From JBKHJZ01 sp046537875 (GTDB lineage: Bacteria > Actinomycetota > Acidimicrobiia > Acidimicrobiales > VFJN01): a stretch of 18,717 nt of DNA. The stretch spans positions 1 to 18,717 of the forward strand of contig JBKHJZ010000048.1 of assembly GCA_046537875.1 (NCBI GenBank). The letters are read 5' to 3'. Positions within the stretch are counted from its first letter, which is position 1; the number at the start of each line of letters is the position of its first letter. Below, one piece after another: positions 13,351-18,717 of the stretch. Position numbers and translations under genes: made by a program. The notes under the pieces are model-generated. The model saw only the letters and a program-made list of their open reading frames with translations. It was not told the origin of the DNA and did no database searches.

Positions 13351-15015
13351 TCATTCGATCCCGAACAGGTACGGGTAGAGCGGCTGCCCACCGTGGTGGA
13401 CCTCGGGGGCCACGTCCGGCCGGTTCTCGTCGAGCCACTCGGTGATCTGGCGCGTGTCGCCCGCCGTGGCCCCCTCGCCCTCGATGATCGTGACGATCTC
13501 GTGCTCGTCGGTGACCAGCGCCTCCAGCAGGCGGATCGCGGCGGCACCGACCGTGGCCTCGATCGCCCGGATCCCGTCGCGGGCGATGCCGATGAAGTCG
13601 CCCTCCTCGATGGGACCGAGCGGGCACGTCGAGTCGCGCACCGCCCGCGTCACCTCGCCGGCGACGACGTTCCCGGCGAGCGACATCATCTCCTCGGCGT
13701 TGGGGTCGGCCGACGCCTCGGGGTCGTAGCCCATCAGCGCTGCGAACCCCTCGGCGATGCCGCGGGTGGGGACGACCCGCACGGTGCGTTGCGTGTGGGC
13801 GTCGACCTGCTCGGCCACCGGGATGATGTTCTTGTTGTTCGGCAGGATGATCACCTGCTCGGCGGGAACGGCCTCGACCGCGGCCAGCAGGTCGGCGGTG
13901 GACGGGTTCATCGACTGGCCACCGGCCACGATGCCCTGGACGCCGAGGCTGTAGAAGATCCGCTTGATGCCGTCGCCGGCTGCGACCGCGACCACCGCCG
14001 TGGTGACCGGCTCGGTGGCGTGCGGCGGCACCTCCACCACCTCGCCCGCCCCGGTGGCCTCGCGCACCCACCGCTCCTCCTCCACCTGCTCGTGGAGGTC
14101 GGTGACCCGGATGTCCCGCGGGCGACCGGCGTCGAGCGCGGCCTCCACCGCCGCGCCGATGTCGTCGGTGTGGATGTGGCAGTTCCAGATGCCGTCGCCG
14201 CCGACGACCACGATCGAGTCACCGATCCCGGCCCACACGTCCTTGAAGGCCGGGATCGCCTCGTCCGGCGCCTCGAGGAAGTACATGACCTCGTAGCGGA
14301 GGTCGCCGGCCTCCTCGCTCGGCTCCTCGGCCGTCTGGTGCACCAGGTGGGCGTCGGCACGCAGCACGCCCTCGCCCACCCGGGGCTCGGGCACGGGACG
14401 CCCGTCGACCCGGTGGAGGAGCACGTCGAAGAACAGCAGGAGCCCGGCGCCCCCGGCGTCGACGACCCCCGCCTCGGCGAGCACCGGCAGGAGGTCGGGT
14501 GTGGACTGAAGCGCGGCGTCGGCCCGTCGGCGGGCGGCGTCGAGAACGTCGACGAGGCCCTTGGTCTCGCCCGCCGCGGCCTCGGCGGCCTCGGCGGCCT
14601 CGCGCACGACCGTGAGGATGGTGCCCTCGACCGGCCGCATCACCGCCTGGTACGCGGCGTCCGACGCCGCCCGCAGGGCCGTCGCCATCGTGCGCCCGTC
14701 GAGCGTGCCCGCCCCCTCGACCACCCCCAGGAGCCCACGCAGCACCTGGGACAGGATGACCCCGGAGTTCCCGCGCGCTCCCATGAGCGAGCCGTGGCTG
14801 ATCGCCTTGCAGACCGCCGGCAGGTCGTCGGCCACGCCGTCCAGGGCCTCGCACACCGAGACCAGCGTGAGCGACATGTTGGTGCCGGTGTCGCCGTCGG
14901 GGACCGGATAGACGTTGAGCCGGTTGATCGGCTCGCGGTGGGCGGCGAGCGCCTCGCGGTAGTCCTCCACCACCCCGCGGAGGTCGGTGGCGCCGAGGTG
15001 GTCGCGGGTGGTCAC
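13351..15015 (-). CDS. fakA: DAK2 (DhaL)-domain protein, FakA-type fatty acid kinase catalytic subunit
   Basis: This family phosphorylates free fatty acids held by a FakB (DegV) partner, giving acyl-phosphate for phospholipid synthesis. The 554-aa protein has an N-terminal DhaL kinase domain with the metal/ATP motif NVYPVPDGDTGTNM (residues 34-47, Asp40 and Asp42), HGSLMGARGNSG (74-85) and VDAGGAG. The middle and C-terminal FakA regions follow (NCHIHTDD, ILPNNKNI, about 440-554), so the whole architecture and length match. No FakB gene is in the window, and the kinase role is inferred from the family. Some actinobacterial members are only annotated as DAK2-domain proteins. The start GTG 15013-15015 has no Shine-Dalgarno but lies 7 nt after TAGCAT. 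It is divergent from rpmB. Confidence 0.9.
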   Translation of the reverse strand: MTTRDHLGATDLRGVVEDYREALAAHREPINRLNVYPVPDGDTGTNMSLTLVSVCEALDGVADDLPAVCKAISHGSLMGARGNSGVILSQVLRGLLGVVEGAGTLDGRTMATALRAASDAAYQAVMRPVEGTILTVVREAAEAAEAAAGETKGLVDVLDAARRRADAALQSTPDLLPVLAEAGVVDAGGAGLLLFFDVLLHRVDGRPVPEPRVGEGVLRADAHLVHQTAEEPSEEAGDLRYEVMYFLEAPDEAIPAFKDVWAGIGDSIVVVGGDGIWNCHIHTDDIGAAVEAALDAGRPRDIRVTDLHEQVEEERWVREATGAGEVVEVPPHATEPVTTAVVAVAAGDGIKRIFYSLGVQGIVAGGQSMNPSTADLLAAVEAVPAEQVIILPNNKNIIPVAEQVDAHTQRTVRVVPTRGIAEGFAALMGYDPEASADPNAEEMMSLAGNVVAGEVTRAVRDSTCPLGPIEEGDFIGIARDGIRAIEATVGAAAIRLLEALVTDEHEIVTIIEGEGATAGDTRQITEWLDENRPDVAPEVHHGGQPLYPYLFGIE

Positions 15016-15022
15016 CCAGAGG

Positions 15023-15028
15023 ATGCTA
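15023..15028 (-). promoter_or_regulatory. -10 box of fakA-like gene (leaderless layout)
   Basis: TAGCAT is followed by 7 nt (CCTCTGG) and GTG on the minus strand. It shares the 144-nt divergent intergenic region with the rpmB promoter. Confidence 0.55.
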
Positions 15029-15075
15029 GGTGATCCGACCCGCCGGTCCCCGCCTCCTGCGACGTGGCTCGCAGG

Positions 15076-15104
15076 TTGTGACGCCCCCGGCCCACCAGTA
15101 CAGT
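15076..15104 (+). promoter_or_regulatory. rpmB promoter (-35 TTGTGA, -10 TACAGT)
   Basis: TTGTGA (15076-15081) and TACAGT (15099-15104) are separated by exactly 17 nt, a good SigA-type promoter. The transcript would start near 15111, giving a leader of about 50 nt. Confidence 0.6.
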
Positions 15105-15159
15105 TCGCCGGTCGTCCCCGGACGTCCCGTCCGTTTCCCCAGATCGAGGTGACCCGACC

Positions 15160-15354
15160 ATGGCTGCTGTCTGCGAGGTGTGCGGCAAGCGCCCGTCGTG
15201 GGGCATGAACGTGAGCCACTCCCATCGCCGCACCAAGCGCCGCTGGAACCCGAACATCCAGCGCGTCCGCGCCGTGGTCGACGGGTCGCCGCGGCGCATC
15301 CACGCCTGCACGAGCTGCATCAAGGCGGGGAAGGTCACCAAGCTCGTCCACTGA
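15160..15354 (+). CDS. rpmB: Large ribosomal subunit protein bL28
   Basis: This 64-aa basic 50S protein has the family pattern CEVCGKRPSWGMNVSHSHRRTKRRWNPNIQ. Four cysteines (Cys5, Cys8, Cys50, Cys53) make it the zinc-binding C+ form, like the bL32 in this window. ATG 15160 is preceded by GAGGTG with 8 nt spacing and a strong -35/-10 pair. It is divergent from the fakA-like gene and followed by an 11-bp hairpin terminator, so it is probably monocistronic. Confidence 0.95.
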   Translation: MAAVCEVCGKRPSWGMNVSHSHRRTKRRWNPNIQRVRAVVDGSPRRIHACTSCIKAGKVTKLVH

Positions 15355-15401
15355 CGGCGCCGCGCGCGCTCGTCCACCGGCCGACCCACCCGTCGAACCG
15401 T

Positions 15402-15426
15402 CGAGGCGCCCGTAGCGGGCGCCTCG
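15402..15426 (+). terminator. Strong hairpin terminator after rpmB
   Basis: CGAGGCGCCCG (15402-15412) and CGGGCGCCTCG (15416-15426) form a perfect 11-bp stem with a TAG loop, 48 nt after the rpmB stop. No T-run follows; this is the form often seen for intrinsic terminators in high-GC actinobacteria. Confidence 0.65.
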
Positions 15427-15509
15427 GGCGCGTCCGGGCCACCGGGCGGCACCACGGTGCGCGGGCACGCCGCGGCGGGGCGCGTTGCGCCGGCGTCTGG
15501 ACCGTCCGA

Positions 15510-15515
15510 TACGGT
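15510..15515 (+). promoter_or_regulatory. Possible -10 box upstream of the cold-shock-like gene and pckG
   Basis: TACGGT lies 45 nt before the GTG at 15560, in a locally AT-richer stretch. TTGCGC at 15485-15490 is a candidate -35, but with a 19-nt spacer. Confidence 0.3.
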
Positions 15516-15559
15516 TGCATACCCAACCGCAGCCAGCCCGAGGCGAGGGAGCATCTCCG

Positions 15560-15820
15560 GTGCAAGGCGTCATCAAGTCGTACGACCCGGGCACGAGGGA
15601 CGGCATCGTCGTGCGCGACACCGATCTCTCGGAGGTGGATCTCGCTCCGGACGCGCTGGAGGGCTCCATCTTCCGGATGCTCCGGCAGGGCCAGCGCGTG
15701 GTGTTCGACCTCGACGGCGAGGGTCGGGCCACCCACCTGCGGTTGGGGTCGGAGGTCGACATGGGCACGCCGAAGCGGCCCGGTCGGCATGCGGGTGGCA
15801 ACGATCCGACCTCCGCTTGA
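15560..15820 (+). CDS. Small cold-shock-like OB-fold protein
   Basis: This 86-aa protein has the strand pattern of a cold-shock domain: GVIKSYDPGTRDGIVV, then SEVDLAPDALEG, LRQGQRVVFDLDGEGRATHLRLG. In this alignment it lacks the aromatic RNA-binding motifs of CspA (KGFGFI and VFVHF are replaced by TRDGIVV and VDLAP), so nucleic-acid binding may be weak or altered. The charged tail (PKRPGRHAGGN) is probably disordered. GTG 15560 is preceded by GAGGGAG with 8 nt spacing. It ends 36 nt before pckG with no promoter visible between, so the two are likely cotranscribed. The family assignment rests on pattern only and its function is unknown. Confidence 0.72.
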   Translation: MQGVIKSYDPGTRDGIVVRDTDLSEVDLAPDALEGSIFRMLRQGQRVVFDLDGEGRATHLRLGSEVDMGTPKRPGRHAGGNDPTSA

Positions 15821-15856
15821 TCGACCGCACACCACGACTTCGCCGACCGGAGGATC

Positions 15857-17662
15857 ATGGCTGCGACCACCAACCAGGAGCTCGTCAAGTGGGTCGATCA
15901 CTGGTCGGGGGTGCTGCAACCCGATCGGGTCGAGTGGTGCGACGGCTCCGACGAGGAGTGGGAGCGCCTCACGCAGCTGATGCTCGACACCGGCACCGTC
16001 GAGCGCCTGGACCCCGCTCGGCGTCCGAACAGCTTCCTGGCGCGCTCCGACCCCGGCGACGTCGCCCGGGTCGAGGATCGCACCTTCATCTGCTCCGAGC
16101 GTGAGATCGACGCCGGTCCGACCAACAACTGGCGCGACCCGGCCGAGATGCGCGCCGAGCTCACCGGGCTCTTCACCGGTTCCATGCGGGGTCGCACCCT
16201 CTATGTCGTGCCCTTCTCGATGGGCCCGCTGGGCTCGCCGATCGCCCACATCGGGGTGCAGCTCACCGACTCGCCCTACGTCGCCGCGAGCATGCGCATC
16301 ATGACCCGGATGGGCCAGGGCCCGCTCGACGTGCTCGGCGCCGACGGCGAGTTCGTGCCCTGCGTGCACTCCGTCGGCTACCCGCTCGTCCTCCCCGACG
16401 GCACCCGGCGGCCCGACGTGCCGTGGCCGTGCGACGCCGAGCGCAAGTACATCGTCCACTTCCCCGAGACCCGCGAGATCTGGTCGTACGGCTCGGGCTA
16501 CGGCGGCAACGCCCTGCTGGGCAAGAAGTGCTTCGCGCTGCGCATCGCCTCGACCATGGCCCGGGACGACGGGTGGCTGGCCGAGCACATGCTCATCCTC
16601 GGCATCACGCCCCCCGACGGCGAGAAGCGCTACATCGCCGCCGCCTTCCCCTCGGCCTGCGGCAAGACCAACATGGCGATGATGATCCCGACCCTCCCGG
16701 GGTGGAAGGTCGAGACCATCGGCGACGACATCGCGTGGATGAAGTTCGGCGACGACGGCCGCCTCCACGCGATCAACCCCGAGGCCGGCTTCTTCGGCGT
16801 GGCACCGGGGACGGGTGCCGACACCAACCCGAACGCGGTGAAGATGCTGCACGGCAACTCGATCTTCACCAACGTCGCGAAGACCGACGACGCCGACATC
16901 TGGTGGGAGGGCCTGTCCGAGCCGCCGGCCCACCTGATCGACTGGCGGGGCGACGACTGGACTCCGGACGCCGACGCCCCCGCCGCGCACCCCAACGCTC
17001 GGTTCACCACCCCGGCATCGCAGTGCCCGTCGATCGCCCCCGAGTGGGAGGACCCGGCCGGCGTTCCCATCTCGGCCATCCTGTTCGGCGGCCGGCGGGC
17101 GACGAACGTGCCGCTCGTGACCGAGTCGTTCGACTGGGCCCACGGCGTGTTCCTGGGCTCGATCATGAGCTCTGAGACCACCGCTGCCCAGGCGGGGGCC
17201 GTGGGGAAGCTGCGGTTCGACCCGTTCGCCATGCTCCCGTTCTGCGGGTACAACATGGGCGACTACTTCGCCCACTGGCTCGAGATCGGGCGGGCCACCG
17301 AGTCCTCCAACCTCCCCAAGCTGTTCTGGGTCAACTGGTTCCGCCGCGATGAGGACGGAAGGTTCCTCTGGCCCGGCTTCGGCGACAACAGCCGGGTGCT
17401 CAAGTGGATCGTCGAGCGGGTCGCCGGCACCGGCGACGCGGTCGAGACGCCCATCGGCCGGGTGCCGACCCCCGATGCGATCGACATCGACGGCGTGGAC
17501 GTCGATCGGCCGACGATGGCCAAGCTCCTCGACGTCGATGCCGGATCCTGGTGGCAGGAGCTTCCACAGCTCGAAGCGCACTACCGCTTCCTGGGCGACA
17601 CCGTGCCGGCCGAGCTCCGGGAGCAGCTGACCGCGCTCGAGAAGCGCCTGGCCGGCGGCTGA
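15857..17662 (+). CDS. pckG: Phosphoenolpyruvate carboxykinase (GTP)
   Basis: PckG interconverts oxaloacetate and phosphoenolpyruvate with GTP, the entry step of gluconeogenesis and an anaplerotic node, in the cytosol. The 601-aa protein has the GTP-type signature P-loop FPSACGKTN (264-272) with the reactive Cys268. It also has the substrate/Mn region YGSGYGGNALLGKKCFALRIAS (211-232), GDDIAWM (289-295) and conserved C-terminal segments (FGGRRATNVPLV, FCGYNMGDYF, FWVNWFR). The length is standard and the gene is complete. ATG 15857 follows GGAGG closely. It lies just after the cold-shock-like gene. No clear hairpin terminator is seen in the 189-nt gap downstream, and a palindrome GGACGCGCGTCC sits at 17736-17747. 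Confidence 0.97.
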   Translation: MAATTNQELVKWVDHWSGVLQPDRVEWCDGSDEEWERLTQLMLDTGTVERLDPARRPNSFLARSDPGDVARVEDRTFICSEREIDAGPTNNWRDPAEMRAELTGLFTGSMRGRTLYVVPFSMGPLGSPIAHIGVQLTDSPYVAASMRIMTRMGQGPLDVLGADGEFVPCVHSVGYPLVLPDGTRRPDVPWPCDAERKYIVHFPETREIWSYGSGYGGNALLGKKCFALRIASTMARDDGWLAEHMLILGITPPDGEKRYIAAAFPSACGKTNMAMMIPTLPGWKVETIGDDIAWMKFGDDGRLHAINPEAGFFGVAPGTGADTNPNAVKMLHGNSIFTNVAKTDDADIWWEGLSEPPAHLIDWRGDDWTPDADAPAAHPNARFTTPASQCPSIAPEWEDPAGVPISAILFGGRRATNVPLVTESFDWAHGVFLGSIMSSETTAAQAGAVGKLRFDPFAMLPFCGYNMGDYFAHWLEIGRATESSNLPKLFWVNWFRRDEDGRFLWPGFGDNSRVLKWIVERVAGTGDAVETPIGRVPTPDAIDIDGVDVDRPTMAKLLDVDAGSWWQELPQLEAHYRFLGDTVPAELREQLTALEKRLAGG

Positions 17663-17774
17663 CGACCCGACGCCGTACCGGCAGTTCGCACCGCAGGTGT
17701 GAGCTGAGCGCCCGGGGGAAGGCTCCGAGTTGCGCGGACGCGCGTCCCCGCCGCCACCGGCGATCGTCAGCAAA

Positions 17775-17795
17775 GTTGAGTAGTAGACAGTCAGG
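17775..17795 (+). promoter_or_regulatory. HAIR-like HspR operator upstream of hsp20
   Basis: GTTGAGT-N7-AGTCAGG resembles the HspR-associated inverted repeat CTTGAGT-N7-ACTCAAG, matching 6 of 7 and 5 of 7 positions with the exact 7-nt spacing. It ends 8 nt before the -10 box, so a bound repressor would cover the -35 region. No hspR, dnaK or clpB is in the window. Confidence 0.5.
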
Positions 17796-17803
17796 TTTTC
17801 TGC

Positions 17804-17809
17804 TATACT
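17804..17809 (+). promoter_or_regulatory. Extended -10 of the hsp20 promoter
   Basis: TATACT is preceded by TGC, an extended -10, in the most AT-rich stretch of the window. The transcript would begin near 17816, giving a leader of about 36 nt with GAGGAGG as ribosome binding site. Confidence 0.6.
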
Positions 17810-17851
17810 TCGCCTGTCACGAGAGTTCGTGCATACGAGGAGGTCTGCGCA

Positions 17852-18292
17852 ATGCTCATGCGCTTCGATCCCTTCCGCGAGGTCGACCGGCTTGCCGACC
17901 AGGTCGACCAGGTGTTCCGCCGGGGCACCGGTGCCGTGCCGATGGATGCCGTCCGCCACGCCGACAAGGTGACCGTCTACTTCGACCTTCCCGGGGTCGA
18001 CCCGGACGACATCGATCTGACGGTCGAGAGGGACGTGCTCACGGTCACTGCCAGCCGGCGCTGGGAGCGCGCCGAGGGCGACGAGGTCTTGGCGAGCGAG
18101 CGCCCGCAGGGCACCTTCACCCGCCGGGTCCTGTTGGGCGAGAGCCTCGACACGGACCGGCTCGACGCCTCCTACGACCGGGGCGTGCTCATCGTGAGCA
18201 TCCCGGTGGCCGAGCAGGCGAAGCCCCGCAAGATCGCCGTCGGACACGGCGGATCCCGCGAGGCGATCGAGACCACGGCCTCCGAGAGCTGA
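17852..18292 (+). CDS. hsp18: Hsp20/alpha-crystallin small heat shock protein (18-kDa antigen type)
   Basis: This 146-aa ATP-independent holdase prevents aggregation of unfolded proteins. It starts MLMRFDPFREVDRLADQV, closely resembling the mycobacterial 18-kDa antigen. The alpha-crystallin domain (about residues 30-125) contains VYFDLPGVDPDDIDLTVERDVLTVTASR and GVLIVSIPVAEQAKPRKI. ATG 17852 is preceded by GAGGAGG with 8 nt spacing. The upstream region carries an extended -10, a HAIR-like operator and overlapping leader hairpins, consistent with heat-inducible control. It is probably monocistronic, as a small GC hairpin (18293-18305) follows immediately. Confidence 0.95.
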   Translation: MLMRFDPFREVDRLADQVDQVFRRGTGAVPMDAVRHADKVTVYFDLPGVDPDDIDLTVERDVLTVTASRRWERAEGDEVLASERPQGTFTRRVLLGESLDTDRLDASYDRGVLIVSIPVAEQAKPRKIAVGHGGSREAIETTASES

Positions 18293-18305
18293 GCCCGACT
18301 CGGGC
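18293..18305 (+). terminator. Small hairpin directly after hsp20
   Basis: GCCCG and CGGGC form a 5-bp stem with an ACT loop, starting at the base after the stop codon. The stem is all GC but has no T-run, so it is only a possible terminator. Confidence 0.3.
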
Positions 18306-18440
18306 CACCCGGCACTCAGCGTCGGGGGCCCGGTTGTGCCGCCACGGCGGGGCCGTCCTGCACGGGGCGACCCCGCCGAGACGAACCCACGGTGGTGTAC
18401 GCCCGCCCACCGGCGACCGTGCCTCGAGTCAGCGCAGCAC

Positions 18441-18446
18441 TACGAT
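18441..18446 (+). promoter_or_regulatory. -10 box of the Lrp/AsnC-domain gene
   Basis: TACGAT lies 33 nt before ATG 18480, giving a leader of about 27 nt with GGAGG. No matching -35 is seen at 16-18 nt. Confidence 0.4.
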
Positions 18447-18479
18447 GCGCCATCGACCCGCGTGCCGGAGGGAGGCCCG

Positions 18480-18716
18480 ATGGCTGTCAGCGCGTACATC
18501 CTGATCCAGACGGAGGTGGGCAAGGCTGCCCAGGTCGCAGCGGAGATCGCCGACATCAACGGCGTGGTGTCCGCCGAGGACGTCACCGGCCCCTACGACG
18601 TGATCGCTCGCGCCGAATCCTCGACCGTCGACGAGCTCGGGAAGATGGTCGTCAGCCGGGTGCAGATGGTCGAGGGCATCACCCGCACGCTCACCTGTCC
18701 CGTCGTCCACCTCTGA
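18480..18716 (+). CDS. Stand-alone Lrp/AsnC ligand-binding (RAM) domain protein
   Basis: This 78-aa protein consists only of the effector-binding/oligomerisation domain of Lrp/AsnC regulators: SAYILIQTEVGKAAQVAAEIADINGVVSAEDVTGPYDVIARAES, then a helix and TRTLTCPVVHL. It has no helix-turn-helix, so it cannot bind DNA by itself; such proteins may sense amino acids or modulate full-length partners. ATG 18480 follows GGAGG with 5 nt spacing. Its stop (18714-18716) is inside the window, so the gene is complete. The nearest upstream gene is hsp20, 187 nt away, with no functional link visible. Confidence 0.9.
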   Translation: MAVSAYILIQTEVGKAAQVAAEIADINGVVSAEDVTGPYDVIARAESSTVDELGKMVVSRVQMVEGITRTLTCPVVHL

Positions 18717-18717
18717 C

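Noticed and set aside
17736..17747. Palindrome GGACGCGCGTCC after pckG as a terminator
   Set aside because: The arms leave almost no loop and no T-run follows, so I could not support termination there.
17771..17800. CIRCE or RheA-type operator before hsp20
   Set aside because: Neither the CIRCE arms (TTAGCACTC/GAGTGCTAA) nor the RheA arms (TGTCATC/GATGACA) are present; the HAIR pattern fits better.
15335..18247. 970-codon minus-strand frame opposite pckG and hsp20
   Set aside because: It is a codon-bias shadow; pckG and hsp20 on the plus strand are certain and explain the region.
1..18717. CRISPR array, insertion sequence, tRNA, rRNA or phage genes
   Set aside because: I saw no regularly spaced repeats, no transposase or integrase motifs, and no tRNA-like or rRNA-like segments on either strand.

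Overview
This very GC-rich window comes from the chromosome of an actinobacterium. The gene order, the GTG-rich start codons and the leaderless-type promoters fit Actinomycetota, and I infer a deep lineage such as Acidimicrobiia, though taxonomy was not tested. I see no mobile element, CRISPR array, tRNA or rRNA, and no gap between genes exceeds 300 bases.

Region 1 (1-7713, minus strand) is a conserved actinobacterial housekeeping block. In transcription order it holds rsmD, coaD, a SepIVA/DivIVA-like coiled-coil gene, a DUF177/YceD gene, rpmF, plsX, acpP, rnc, mutM and the N-terminal two thirds of smc, which runs off the left edge. It joins CoA and fatty-acid/phospholipid supply (coaD, plsX, acpP) to ribosome assembly and RNA processing (rsmD, rpmF, rnc), DNA repair (mutM), and cell division and chromosome condensation (SepIVA-like, smc). 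Hairpins and -10 boxes suggest that at least DUF177, rpmF-plsX, acpP-rnc-mutM and smc can be transcribed separately.

Region 2 (7894-11101, plus strand) is an accessory-looking insert of six genes between rsmD and recG: a nitrobindin-like heme beta-barrel protein, a membrane-anchored DUF305 protein, an enoyl-CoA hydratase/isomerase, and an overlapping trio of a small zinc ribbon and two PPOX-type flavin-binding split-barrel proteins.

Region 3 (11139-15015, minus strand) holds recG and a FakA-type DAK2 fatty-acid kinase. The latter is transcribed divergently from rpmB (L28). Region 4 (15160-18716, plus strand) holds rpmB, a small cold-shock-like OB-fold gene followed closely by pckG (GTP-dependent PEP carboxykinase), an 18-kDa-antigen-type Hsp20 with a HAIR-like HspR operator, and a stand-alone Lrp/AsnC ligand-binding domain.

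I found no clear new multi-gene system. The most notable points are: (i) rnc has no ATG/GTG/TTG start able to encode its conserved N-terminus, but an AUC preceded by a good Shine-Dalgarno fits; (ii) five genes share an exact TANNNT-N7-start (leaderless) layout, in one case with the -10 box using the stop codon of the previous gene; (iii) the MutM protein lacks the usual Lys57 and Asn168 equivalents; (iv) a perfect 13-bp inverted repeat lies inside the 3' end of the SepIVA-like gene; (v) the hsp20 upstream region carries a HAIR-like operator and two mutually exclusive leader hairpins.
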